Source: Streptomyces nojiriensis
GTDB taxonomy: Bacteria > Actinomycetota > Actinomycetes > Streptomycetales > Streptomycetaceae
Length of the DNA: 64,000 nucleotides
NCBI RefSeq assembly: GCF_017639205.1
Contig: NZ_CP071139.1
Coordinates: forward strand, 8,803,501-8,867,500
Reading direction: 5' to 3'
The notes beneath the pieces were generated by a model, which made no database searches, was not told where the DNA came from, and saw only the letters and a list, made by a program, of their open reading frames with translations. The translations under genes and the position numbers were made by a program. Below are positions 24,839 to 33,279 of the stretch, piece by piece (positions within the stretch are counted from its first letter, which is position 1; every line of letters begins with the position of its first letter).

Positions 24839-26926
24839 TCACCCGGGTGGTTGGAGGGCGGGCCCGCCGATGCGGGCCGCGAGGAGGGCGATGTCGTCGT
24901 CGGCGGAGGCGGGCACCAGGTGGGCGATGAGGGAGTCGCAGAGGTGGTCGAGCGATTGCTGGGGGGCGGCGAGCAGGCCGGTGAGCTCGGTCAGGCGTTC
25001 GTCGATGTCACGGCGGCGCGCCTCGATCAGGCCGTCGGTGAAGAGGACCAGGGTGCTGCCGGGCGGCACGGCGATGTCGGTGGTGGTGAAGGAGATGCCG
25101 CCGACGCCGAGAGGGACGCCCGGCGGGGTCTTGACGAGGTAGACGGTGCCGTCGGGCTGGACCACGGCCGGGGGCGGGTGTCCGGCGCGCGTGACCGAGC
25201 AATGGCCGGTGGCGGGGTCGCAGACCACGTAGAGGAAGGTCGCGAGCATCGGGTCGGACAGGTCGGCCAGAGTGGCTTCGAGTTGGTGCAGCAGGGCCGT
25301 GGGAGGCATGTCGAGGCGGCCGAGGGCGCGGACGGTCGCGGAGAGCCGTCCCATCACGGCGGCGGCCGCGATGCCGTGGCCCATGACGTCGCCGATGAGG
25401 AGTGCGGCGCGGCCTCCGCTCAGGGGCAGGACGTCGTACCAGTCACCGCCCACCTCGTTGACGTCGCTGGCCGGCAGATAGCGGTGGGCGATCTCGATCC
25501 CGGGCGGCGGGGTGACGTGCTGGGGGAGCATGCTGCGCTGGAGGACGACCGCGGTCTCGTGCTCGTGGTGGTAGAGGCGCGCGTTGTCGATGCTGATGGC
25601 GGCCCGGGCCGACAGCTCACCGGCGAGGGTGACGTCGTCGGACCCGAACGGGCCGGTGTGCCCGGTCCGGTAGAAGGTGGCGACGCCGAGGACCATGTCG
25701 CGGGCGACCAGCGGCGTCATCATGAAGGAGTGCACGCCCAGCTCCAGGAGCTGGGCCGGCTTGGGGGAGTGCCGGGCCGCGGGGGCGACGGCCCGGTCGT
25801 CGAGCTGGGCGATCAGGAACGGCTGACGGGCCGCGAGGGCCTGGGTGTAGGGGGCGGTCGTGGGGAAGATGAGGGTCCGGCCCAGGGGCGCCAGGGCCTG
25901 CGTGACGGCGGAACCGGTCAGCGGCGCTTTGCCCAGACGGCGCAGGGCGACGCCCCCGGCCAGTCCCGTGCCGGGCTCGATACCGCGGGCGAGGGAATCC
26001 AGGACGTCGACCGTGACGGCGCTCGCGAGGTGCGGGACGGCGAGGTCGGCGAGCTCCTGCGCCGTGCGCTCCAGGTCGAGGCTGGCGCCGATCCGGGAAC
26101 TCGCCTCGCTGAGCAGGGCGAGACGGCGGCGGCCCGCCTCCGCCTCGGTGTGGTCACGCTGCTGCATGGTGATGTCGAGGAGCGAGGCGATCACCCCGAT
26201 CGGCCGGCCGCCGGGATCCTCGACGCGCACGTACGAGCACGACCACACATGGTCGTGGTCCGGGTCGGCCGGGGTCCGGCCGGTTCGGCGCCGGTCCAGG
26301 ACCGGCTCGCCCGTGTCCAGGACCTGGCGCATCGCCTCCTCCATCTGGTCGGCGTTCACCTCGGGCAGCAACTCGGCCAGCCGCCGCCCCACATGGGCGG
26401 ACTCCGCGAGACCGTTCATCGCTTCGAGGGCCGGGTTGACCTGGAGGAACCGCAACTGCGTGTCGAGGACCCCGATCCCGACCGGCGAGCGGGCGAACAA
26501 TCCGTCCCAGACGGCCGAGGAGCCCCGGATCCGGCGGGCCGCGTGGGCGTCCGCGGCGAAGACCAGTACGGCCGAGGCGCCGTGGCGGCGGTCCGGGACC
26601 GGGCAGGCCCAGATCTCCAGCTCCAGCGGGTGGCCCTTGCGGTGCCAGGCGGTGACCGTACCCATGACCCCGCGCCCGGTCGCGGCCGTCTCCCACAGGG
26701 ACCGGCCCAGGCTGCGGTCGGCTCCCGGATGGAGGAGATCGGAGATGTGCCGCCCCAGCACCTCGGGCGGGGCGTAGCCGAGGAGCTGCTGGGCGCCGTG
26801 GTTCCAGCGCACGATCATCCCGTCGTTGCTGGTGGCCACGAGCGCGACCGGCAGGGCGCCCAGCCAGCCTCCGGCATCCTGGGCGGCGCTGCTGATCAGG
26901 TCGTCGAGCGGCATCTCCTCAGGCAT
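24839..26926 (-). CDS. SpoIIE/RsbU-type PP2C phosphatase with PAS and GAF domains
   Basis: 695 residues; the ATG at 26926 has GGAGGAG upstream. Order: PAS (VALVATSNDGMIVRWNHGAQQLLGY), second PAS (SPVGIGVLDTQLRFLQVNPALEAMNG), GAF (SSRIGASLDLERTAQELADLAVPHL to GVATFYRTG), and PP2C/SpoIIE (VGGDWYDVLPLSGGR, IGDVMGHGIAA, TRAGHPPPAV, LFTDGLIEARRR, DDDIALLAAR). No membrane helix and no C-terminal anti-sigma ATPase domain, unlike the larger homologue at 10.4-13.2 kb. Likely a cytoplasmic stress or redox-responsive phosphatase acting on anti-anti-sigma factors; the partner is not in the window. Confidence 0.88.
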   Translation of the reverse strand: MPEEMPLDDLISSAAQDAGGWLGALPVALVATSNDGMIVRWNHGAQQLLGYAPPEVLGRHISDLLHPGADRSLGRSLWETAATGRGVMGTVTAWHRKGHPLELEIWACPVPDRRHGASAVLVFAADAHAARRIRGSSAVWDGLFARSPVGIGVLDTQLRFLQVNPALEAMNGLAESAHVGRRLAELLPEVNADQMEEAMRQVLDTGEPVLDRRRTGRTPADPDHDHVWSCSYVRVEDPGGRPIGVIASLLDITMQQRDHTEAEAGRRRLALLSEASSRIGASLDLERTAQELADLAVPHLASAVTVDVLDSLARGIEPGTGLAGGVALRRLGKAPLTGSAVTQALAPLGRTLIFPTTAPYTQALAARQPFLIAQLDDRAVAPAARHSPKPAQLLELGVHSFMMTPLVARDMVLGVATFYRTGHTGPFGSDDVTLAGELSARAAISIDNARLYHHEHETAVVLQRSMLPQHVTPPPGIEIAHRYLPASDVNEVGGDWYDVLPLSGGRAALLIGDVMGHGIAAAAVMGRLSATVRALGRLDMPPTALLHQLEATLADLSDPMLATFLYVVCDPATGHCSVTRAGHPPPAVVQPDGTVYLVKTPPGVPLGVGGISFTTTDIAVPPGSTLVLFTDGLIEARRRDIDERLTELTGLLAAPQQSLDHLCDSLIAHLVPASADDDIALLAARIGGPALQPPG

Positions 26927-27083
26927 CCTGCACCCGCTCCTCCGGGGCGGCCCGGGCCTCGCGCCGCGGCGGCCCCGCCGGGGCGGCGTGCGCCACGGCC
27001 GGCCCGGCGCCGCGGCCGCGCCACGGTCCGCCCCTGCGGCCACCCACCCGCTGCGGCATGAGACTGTGCGTGGTCCACATCTC

Positions 27084-28481
27084 TCATCGTCGCCCGGATG
27101 GCTCCGCGGCGCTCCCCGGCCGGGCGGCCCCCGCCGCCGCCGGGGCCTCTGCGCAGCGCAGGCGGTCGGCGGTCACGGGGGCGCCGTCGGCCACGTTGCG
27201 GTCGAAGGTGACGCTCCTGACCCGGACGGGCCGTGTACCGACGGTGACCTCGACGACCGCGTCGAGCTCCGGGTCCACCTGCGGGCGGGAGCCGGGCAGG
27301 GCGGCCGCCACGGTCGCCGCGTCGTCCTCCTGGCCGGTGGCGTACCGGATGACCGGCGGCCCGGACGGGCGTACCGCCGGTGCGGTCGCCGAGGTGTCGG
27401 TGACGACGAACCCGTTGCCGCGCAGGGCGGCGGCGACCTCGGCATCGTCCACCCGGACGGCGATCCGGGCCGGATCGGCCGGGGCCGGGTTCTGTGCGAC
27501 GGGCTGGATCCGGGTGTCGCCCGTGATCGGGCGGTCCGCGCCGAGCGCGGCCCAGAGCGCCGCGGAACGGGCCTCGTCCCACACCAGGGTGGAACCCACT
27601 CCGGGGACGCGGTGGTCGAAGAGCCGGATGGGGACGGTCGCGAACTCCGTCCGGTCCGCCCGGAGGCGACCGAGCGCCCAGCCGATGCGCACCAGGTCGT
27701 CCAGGCCCGTCCGGTCGTCGGTGCGTACGGTCTTCAGCAGGGTGCGCACGGTCCGCGCCGTGCTGATGGGGCCGGCCAGGGCCCCCTCCGCGGCGAGCCG
27801 GGCCAGCAGGTCGTTGACCACACGCTGCTGCCGGCGGACCCGGCCGAGATCGCCGGGCCGGAGGTTGACGTGCCGGGCCCGGACGTAGCGCAGGGTGCGG
27901 TTCCCGTCGGCGAGGTGGCGGCCGGCGCCGATGTCGAGCCCGGAGTTCTCGTCCTTGAGCGGCCTGTCCGTGCAGACGGTGGCGCCGCCGAGGTTGTCGA
28001 CCGTCTGCTCGAAGCCCGTGAAACCGGTCTCCAGGTAGTGGTCGATGTGGAGACCGGTGGCCTTCTCGACGGTGGCCACGGTGAGCGGGCCGCCGCCGAG
28101 CGCGAACGCACCGTTGATCTTGCCCCTGCGGGCCGGCGCGGCGGCCGTGGCGGGGGTGGCCGCGTACTCGACGTAGGAGTCGCGCGGGATGGAGACGATG
28201 CTCGCGCGCCGCCGGTTCTGCGACAGGTGGACGAGCATCATCACGTCGGTGCAGTTGCACCCCTTGCCGCCCACGTGGAGCCGCCGCTTCTCGGCCGCGG
28301 AGAGTCCGGCGCGGCTGTCGATGCCGACGACCAGGATGTTGGTACCCCGGCCGCCACCGCCACCGCCACCGCCACCGCCACCGCCTGCCGACGCGCTCGC
28401 GGCCGAGACGGCCTGGGAGCCCGCGAAGGAACCGCAGGAGAGGGCGGCCAGCAGGGTCAGGGCGACAGCGGTACGACGCAA
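27084..28481 (-). CDS. LytR-CpsA-Psr (LCP) family protein
   Basis: 465 residues, with a probable TTG start at 28481 (GGGGA about 6 nt upstream); no in-frame ATG fits the signal peptide. A signal peptide (VALTLLAALSCGSFAGS) is followed by a run of 12 glycines. The LCP domain has ILVVGIDSRAG, the arginine/aspartate catalytic region SIPRDSYVEY, KINGAFALGG, VDNLGGATVCTDRPL, and RYVRARHVNLRPGDLGRVRRQQRV. A LytR_C domain completes it (VRVDDAEVAAALRGNGFVV). LCP enzymes transfer undecaprenyl-linked glycopolymers to peptidoglycan. The glycine run is coded by a CCGCCA microsatellite and may vary in length. Confidence 0.87.
   Translation of the reverse strand: MRRTAVALTLLAALSCGSFAGSQAVSAASASAGGGGGGGGGGGGRGTNILVVGIDSRAGLSAAEKRRLHVGGKGCNCTDVMMLVHLSQNRRRASIVSIPRDSYVEYAATPATAAAPARRGKINGAFALGGGPLTVATVEKATGLHIDHYLETGFTGFEQTVDNLGGATVCTDRPLKDENSGLDIGAGRHLADGNRTLRYVRARHVNLRPGDLGRVRRQQRVVNDLLARLAAEGALAGPISTARTVRTLLKTVRTDDRTGLDDLVRIGWALGRLRADRTEFATVPIRLFDHRVPGVGSTLVWDEARSAALWAALGADRPITGDTRIQPVAQNPAPADPARIAVRVDDAEVAAALRGNGFVVTDTSATAPAVRPSGPPVIRYATGQEDDAATVAAALPGSRPQVDPELDAVVEVTVGTRPVRVRSVTFDRNVADGAPVTADRLRCAEAPAAAGAARPGSAAEPSGRR
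28351..28380. repeat. Hexanucleotide microsatellite (CCGCCA x5) in the LCP gene
   Basis: Five exact CCGCCA units followed by a partial one, coding the poly-glycine segment just after the signal peptide. Changes of whole units keep the frame. Confidence 0.85.
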
Positions 28482-28630
28482 GGCACATCCCCGGATAGAA
28501 CGAACCGACTGAAATGGGGAATGTACTGGTCCGCTGTGCGAACGGCCGGGCTGTACGCGCCGGGATTCCTCCCGCAGGGGGCGGGCTTGGTACATCTGCC
28601 GCCGCGGCGGCGGAGCCGGGGCCGGCCCGG
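28482..28630. other. Intergenic, 149 bp between the LCP gene and a VOC gene
   Basis: Contains the upstream sequence of the LCP gene. No conserved element recognised. Confidence 0.3.
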
Positions 28631-29062
28631 TCAGCGCTCGGACAGCTCCGACGGGGCCTCCTGGACGACCCAGCTGTTGCCGTCGGGGTCGTCGAAGGTC
28701 AGGAAGGAGTTCCAGGTGCCGCCCTTGCCCTCCTGCCAGCCCGACGCGCCGAGGCTCCGGACCGGCGACACGTCCACACCCCGGGCCACCAGTTCCTCGC
28801 GGGCCGCTTCGATGTCGGTGACGCACAGCTGGAGGCCGTGCAGGGTGCCGGGCGCCATGGCCCGGCCGCCGGGCGCCCCGGGCATCCCCTGGAGCATGGC
28901 GATGGAACACCGGGAACCGGGCGGGGTCATCTGGATGATGCGTACGCCGGGGGAGACCTCGTCGTCGAGGTCGACGCCGAAGCCGACCTGGTCGGCGTAG
29001 AAACTCTTCGCGCGATCCATGTCGGTGACAGGGACGGGGACGACTTCGAGCGTCCAGTTCAC
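28631..29062 (-). CDS. VOC-family (glyoxalase/bleomycin-resistance-like) protein
   Basis: 143 residues from the GTG at 29062 with GAAGGAG 6 nt upstream. A classical VOC module: VVPVPVTDMDRAKSFYADQVGFGVDLDDE, GVRIIQMTPPGSRCSIAML, LHGLQLCVTDIEAAREELVARGV, and FLTFDDPDGNSWVVQEAP with the metal-ligand region. Probably a homodimer. No substrate evidence. Confidence 0.85.
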   Translation of the reverse strand: MNWTLEVVPVPVTDMDRAKSFYADQVGFGVDLDDEVSPGVRIIQMTPPGSRCSIAMLQGMPGAPGGRAMAPGTLHGLQLCVTDIEAAREELVARGVDVSPVRSLGASGWQEGKGGTWNSFLTFDDPDGNSWVVQEAPSELSER

Positions 29063-29196
29063 GGGGTGTCTCCTTCGGGGGATCGGCGGGTCGTACGGCG
29101 GGGCGGGTCCACCGTTTCCCATGGAGGTCCGGTGGCGCACGTCGCAACGCCCGGCGGGCGCCGACTTCTGCGGGAAGGGCGGACCCGTGTCGCGGG

Positions 29197-30285
29197 TCAG
29201 TCGTCGGGGAGGACGCGGCCGTCCTCGTCGAGCGTCAGGTGGATGCGCGCGGGGTCCTGGCTGTTGACGTCGGACGGCCGCGGGCCCTCCGGCCCGTCGG
29301 GCCCCCAGCGCAGCAGGCGGCGGGTACGGACGATCTGGTACAGGGTGCCCTGGAACTCCAGCCGGTCGACGCGTCCGGCCCGGAGCGTGTCGGCGGCCCC
29401 GGCGTACGCCGCCAGCTTCGCGGCCCGCAGGTCGGCGTTCTCCCCGCCGCCCGCGGCCGTCCACGTACGGGCGTCCGTGCGCGGGTCGGCGTCCTCGGGG
29501 ATGTGACCGCGCATCCGCGGCCACATCCACGTCAGGGCGAAGTCCAGCGACTTGCGGGCGGCGTGCGGGGTCGGATGCGGGCCGCTGACCGGCCGCCAGC
29601 CGTTCGCGGTCCGCTCCACGACGCTGAAGGTCGGCGGCATCAGCAGAACGTCCGGGTGGGTGTCCAGGGCCCGCTGCGAGTCGGCGCGCACCTCCTCGGG
29701 GAACCGCCCGCCCGTGTAGCACAGGCCGCGCAGCGCCAGCTGCTCGAACGCCTGGGTCGGGGTGACCGGAGCGTCCGGATCCACGACCAGACCGTCATCG
29801 ATCTCCGGTTCCCGGACGGCCCGGTCCCAGACGGGGACGAGAGGCTCCGGATCCGTCGGGCGCGGCGCCTCCATACCGCCCGGACCCGAGGCCGCGTACT
29901 CCTCGGCCCGCACCACCCGGTACCGGGTCCCGGACACGACGAGTTCGTCGACGCGCTCGCTCTCCAGCCGGGCGACCGCAGCCAGCAGCTCGCGCCGCTC
30001 CGCCCGGTCCCGCGCCTCGTCCTTCGCGTGGAACCACAGCCGCGAGTTCAGCCCGTCGCGCGCCTGCTGCGGGCAGCCGGCCGTCACTTCGAGCACCACC
30101 CGCCACCGCGGCCCGTCCCCGGCGGACTGCGCCGCCACCCCGAACAGCGGGCCGCGCACCACCACATCGCCCGCCCGTGCCACGGCGTCGAGCGCGTCGG
30201 CTTCCACTGCGGCTTCCACCGGTTCCACCGGCACCCGCACCACCACCGGCCGCGACCCGCGCGGCCTCATGTCCCCACGGTCCAT
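29197..30285 (-). CDS. DUF5954-family protein
   Basis: 362 residues from the ATG at 30285, with AGGATGGGG upstream. The sequence carries two similar halves: ...RVDELVVSGTRYRVVRAEEYA..GPEGPRPTDPEPL near the middle and ...RVDRLEFQGTLYQIVRTRRLLRWGPDGPEGPRPSDVN at the end, an internal duplication. The pattern matches DUF5954 proteins that are common in Streptomyces and of unknown function. No signal peptide or membrane helix. It lies alone between the VOC gene and a divergent membrane protein gene. Confidence 0.78.
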   Translation of the reverse strand: MDRGDMRPRGSRPVVVRVPVEPVEAAVEADALDAVARAGDVVVRGPLFGVAAQSAGDGPRWRVVLEVTAGCPQQARDGLNSRLWFHAKDEARDRAERRELLAAVARLESERVDELVVSGTRYRVVRAEEYAASGPGGMEAPRPTDPEPLVPVWDRAVREPEIDDGLVVDPDAPVTPTQAFEQLALRGLCYTGGRFPEEVRADSQRALDTHPDVLLMPPTFSVVERTANGWRPVSGPHPTPHAARKSLDFALTWMWPRMRGHIPEDADPRTDARTWTAAGGGENADLRAAKLAAYAGAADTLRAGRVDRLEFQGTLYQIVRTRRLLRWGPDGPEGPRPSDVNSQDPARIHLTLDEDGRVLPDD

Positions 30286-30463
30286 GGCCCCATCCTGCCG
30301 ACCGGTGCGGGGCGCCGCCCCTGATTCGCCGATTCCCCGGCCCCGGGGGACCCGGGGGCGGTACCGTCCGCGCACCCCTGACATTCGTCACTGTCCCTCC
30401 CGCGGTACACGCGTGAGCCTGGGGGAGGGAAAGAAGCCGAGCGACGAGGGGCAGGGGGCGGCG

Positions 30464-31117
30464 ATGACGGTGCCGGGACCTACGACCGGACCGACGACCG
30501 GACCGACGACCGGACCGATGACGGGGGCCGTGACACCGCGGCCGAGCAGGGCCGGGATCTTGCGGATATGGGCCCGGTCGCTGACGGCGGTGGTGCTGCG
30601 GCGTCCGCCGGCACCGGGGCAGCGGCACTCGGCCGGGCCGCGGCAGGTGGTGCTGGTCCTGGTGGCGACGGAGATCGTCGCGGCCTTCCTGGCCTCCTCG
30701 ATGCTGCCGCCCGCGGTCCGGCCGGTGCACGCGTTACTGGAGGTGCTGCTGGTGCTCGGCGGCCTGGGCCTGGTGGCGGCGCTGGTCCGGCACCCGCACG
30801 AGGTGGACGAGGAGCGGGTGGTCCTGCGGACCGGCTTCCTCGGCGACGTGACCCTGCCCCGCCCGGCGGTCCGCTCCACCTCCCCGGTGGTACGCACCGT
30901 TCCCGGCCGCGGCCCGAGGCCGGTGCCCGGCGAACCGGACGCGGTGGCCTGCTCGGTGGAGAGCGCACTGAACGTGGCCGTGCACCTGGACCCGCCCGTA
31001 CTCCTGGACCTGGGCCCGGCCGGGCCGGTGGCGGCGTCGACCGTGTACGTCTCGGTGGACTCGCCGCCCGCCCTCGCACAGGCCCTCCGCCGCGTGGTCC
31101 CGCCGCACCGGAGCTAG
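30464..31117 (+). CDS. Hypothetical membrane protein with an N-terminal TTGP repeat
   Basis: 217 residues from the ATG at 30464. The N-terminus is a TTGP triplet repeat coded by a 12-bp tandem repeat (30477-30518). Two hydrophobic helices follow at about residues 60-80 and 84-108 (VVLVLVATEIVAAFLAS, ALLEVLLVLGGLGLVAALV). The C-terminal half is a soluble beta domain resembling a small PH-like module (EERVVLRTGFLGDVTLPR, VHLDPPVLLDLGPAGP). No family is firmly recognised. It faces the MBL hydrolase gene downstream, in the same direction. Confidence 0.62.
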   Translation: MTVPGPTTGPTTGPTTGPMTGAVTPRPSRAGILRIWARSLTAVVLRRPPAPGQRHSAGPRQVVLVLVATEIVAAFLASSMLPPAVRPVHALLEVLLVLGGLGLVAALVRHPHEVDEERVVLRTGFLGDVTLPRPAVRSTSPVVRTVPGRGPRPVPGEPDAVACSVESALNVAVHLDPPVLLDLGPAGPVAASTVYVSVDSPPALAQALRRVVPPHRS

Positions 31118-31165
31118 CCTGGACAGGAGGAATCCGCCCGACGGCACGTGGGGAGGGAGGTCCCC

Positions 31166-31960
31166 GTGGTGACCCCGAGACTGCGCCTGACGACACTGGA
31201 CGCGGGACCCTTCACCCTGCCGAAGGGCGACCTCCTGTACGGGGCGAGCGGCACGGTCACCGTGCCCTCGACGGTCGCCGTCATCGAGCACGCCACCCAC
31301 GGGCCGATCCTCTTCGACACGGGCGTCAACCACCGCGTCGCGGACCCGGACGCGGCCGAGGCCCACTGGGGTCCGGGCCTGCGGGCGGCGTACGGCGCCG
31401 AGGGGTTCACCAGGGAGCACGCCGTCGACGCGCAGCTGGAGCGCCTCGGCTACCGGCTCGCCGACGTCAGGTACGTCCTCTACTCCCACCTGCACCTCGA
31501 CCACGCCGGCGGGATGACCTACTTCCCGCACGCGGTGCACGTGGCCCAGCACGACGAACTGCGCCACGCCTGGTGGCCGGACCGCTGGACGGCCCGGGGT
31601 TACGCGTTCGCGGACTACGCGGGCGGCCGGAACTACGACTTCCTCGAACTGAGCGGTGACACCGACCTGTTCCGGGACGGCACGCTCACCCTCGTGCGCA
31701 CCGCCGGCCACACCCCCGGCCACCAGGGAGTCATCCTCGATCTCGACCACCACGGGCGGATCGCGCTCATGGGCGACGCCGCGCACCTCCAGCAGGGACT
31801 GGAACACAACGTGCCGATGCTCAGCGATTGGAACACCCAGGAGAAGATGCTGACCTACGGGCGCCTGCGCGTGCTGTCCCGGTCCGGCATCCGGGTGTTC
31901 CTCTCCCACGACCCGGAACACTTCGCCGCCCTGCCGCACGACGGCGAGTTCTGGGACTGA
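31166..31960 (+). CDS. MBL-fold hydrolase (AHL-lactonase-like)
   Basis: 264 residues; GGGAGGGAGG lies just before adjacent GTGs at 31166 and 31169. The metallo-beta-lactamase motif is SHLHLDHAGGM, followed by further metal ligands in TAGHTPGHQG and MGDAAH, and a late FLSHDP histidine. The length and GHTPGHQ spacing fit the N-acyl-homoserine lactonase branch, but many Streptomyces members act on other lactones or esters. Read in the same direction as the membrane protein gene. Confidence 0.85.
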   Translation: MVTPRLRLTTLDAGPFTLPKGDLLYGASGTVTVPSTVAVIEHATHGPILFDTGVNHRVADPDAAEAHWGPGLRAAYGAEGFTREHAVDAQLERLGYRLADVRYVLYSHLHLDHAGGMTYFPHAVHVAQHDELRHAWWPDRWTARGYAFADYAGGRNYDFLELSGDTDLFRDGTLTLVRTAGHTPGHQGVILDLDHHGRIALMGDAAHLQQGLEHNVPMLSDWNTQEKMLTYGRLRVLSRSGIRVFLSHDPEHFAALPHDGEFWD

Positions 31961-32004
31961 ACCCCCGGCAGGCCACCGGCGGGCCCCGGCAGGGCCGCGC
32001 GCCA

Positions 32005-32042
32005 CCCCACCGGTCGCTGTCCCCCGAGGGGGTCCGGTGGGG
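32005..32042 (+). terminator. GC-rich hairpin after the MBL gene
   Basis: CCCCACCGG and CCGGTGGGG form a 9-bp stem, and CCCC-CGAG-GGGG forms an inner stem. It lies about 45 bp after the MBL stop codon. Confidence 0.55.
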
Positions 32043-32294
32043 CGGGATCGTGCAGCGAGGCAGCCCGCCTCAACCCTTGGATGGGAATGCTCCGACTGTA
32101 GACCGAGCCACTGACAATGCCCGGACGGCCAGGATCGAACTCGAACGTACATCCGCGAAACGGCCTGGTCCGGCGGGCTCGGAATGCCGGGCACGCCCGT
32201 CCGGCGCACCCTGGGTTAAGCGGGACCCGCACCGGAACCGTCCCGCCCCCGGTGCCGCCCTCCGGCGGCCCCGACGCGTGGGGAGGCAGAACCC
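32043..32294 (+). other. Intergenic stretch before a small membrane protein gene
   Basis: With the terminator, the gap 31961-32294 is 334 bp. It ends in GGGGAGG, the ribosome site of the next gene. No gene or RNA is recognised in it; its G/C content is slightly lower around 32085-32160, where a promoter may lie. Confidence 0.35.
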
Positions 32295-32648
32295 ATGGCC
32301 AAGTCCGACGAACCGAAGGGCTGGGCGCCGCTCCCGGACCCGCCCCCGGAACTGTTCAACGTGCCCCCGGGCGAGCCGCTCGACGACGCACGGCGCACCG
32401 CGGTCCTCGACTGGACGGTGAACCAGTACGTCGCCCTCGGCTGGCGCGTCGAATCGCGCTCCCCGACCCAGGCGGTGCTGGTGCGCGGCGGGAACGTCAA
32501 CCACCTCCTGCACGCGATCCTGACCATCTTCACCTGCCTGCTCTGGGGCGTCGTGTGGATCGTGCTGGCCCTCGGGAACAGGACGGAGCGCGTCGCCCTC
32601 ACCGTCGACCCGACCGGCCGCGTCCAGACCGTGCACGGTCCGCGCTGA
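32295..32648 (+). CDS. Small hypothetical membrane protein
   Basis: 117 residues. The N-terminus is Pro-rich; a hydrophobic segment (LLHAILTIFTCLLWGVVWIVLAL) is followed by a beta-strand tail (ERVALTVDPTGRVQTV). The preceding WTVNQYVALGWRVESRSPTQAVLVRG is a typical small conserved pattern in actinobacteria. Unknown function. The GGGGAGG site is well spaced. Confidence 0.72.
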   Translation: MAKSDEPKGWAPLPDPPPELFNVPPGEPLDDARRTAVLDWTVNQYVALGWRVESRSPTQAVLVRGGNVNHLLHAILTIFTCLLWGVVWIVLALGNRTERVALTVDPTGRVQTVHGPR

Positions 32649-32667
32649 CCCGGACCGGCCGGCCCGG

Positions 32668-33279
32668 TCACACGTCCGGGAACTCGGGAGCGATGCCCAG
32701 CGTGGGGGCGATGGCCCGCCAGATCGTCGACCGGGCCGCCGCGAGGTCCACCCGGGGATCGTCCAGCATCAGCCGGATACCGAGGCCGTCGCACAGGGCC
32801 AGGACCAGGGTCCCGAGCGCGGTGACGTCGCAGTCGGCGAACTCCCCGGAGCGGATGCCCCGTTCCACGGCCCCGCCCACCCACGCGTGCAGTTGGTCGT
32901 ACAGGTCGACGGCCAGGTGCCGGGCCGCCGTGTCCCGCTGGGCCCGCACCCACAACTCCTGCCACAGCTTCCAGTCCTGGCGCAGTTCCGAGTCGGTGGG
33001 CAGCATGCTCCGCAGGATGCGGGCCAGGACCACCGAGGAGGGCACCGAGTCGGGGACGCCCTCGGTGTCCGTCCCGGTCTGGGCGAAGGAATGCGTCATC
33101 GCCTCGGCGAAGAGCTTCTCCCGCGTGTCGAAGTGGTAGTGCAGCAGGGCCTTCGACACCCCGGCGTGCTCGGCGACCTTGCGCATGCTGACGTTCTCGA
33201 AGCCGATGTCGGCGATGACTTCGCACGCGGCCGTCAGGATTCGCTCGCGCGTCTCGAGTGCGCGCTCGGCCTTGGTCAC
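32668..33279 (-). CDS. TetR-family regulator, last gene of the acyl-CoA operon
   Basis: 203 residues from a GTG that overlaps the stop of the 3-hydroxyacyl-CoA dehydrogenase (GTGA). The HTH is clear: RILTAACEVIADIGFENVSMRKVAEHAGVSKALLHYHFDTREKLF. The C-terminal domain resembles BetI-type repressors (LWQELWVRAQRDTAARHL). Position at the operon end and twin TetR-style palindromes at the operon start (41027-41074) suggest autoregulation of the divergent operons. The ligand could be an acyl-CoA or an amine-derived metabolite; this is inferred. Confidence 0.85.
   Translation of the reverse strand: MTKAERALETRERILTAACEVIADIGFENVSMRKVAEHAGVSKALLHYHFDTREKLFAEAMTHSFAQTGTDTEGVPDSVPSSVVLARILRSMLPTDSELRQDWKLWQELWVRAQRDTAARHLAVDLYDQLHAWVGGAVERGIRSGEFADCDVTALGTLVLALCDGLGIRLMLDDPRVDLAAARSTIWRAIAPTLGIAPEFPDV

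Noticed and set aside
32100..32200. tRNA-like segment (GGATCGAACTCGAAC)
   Set aside because: No acceptor or anticodon stem could be built around it.
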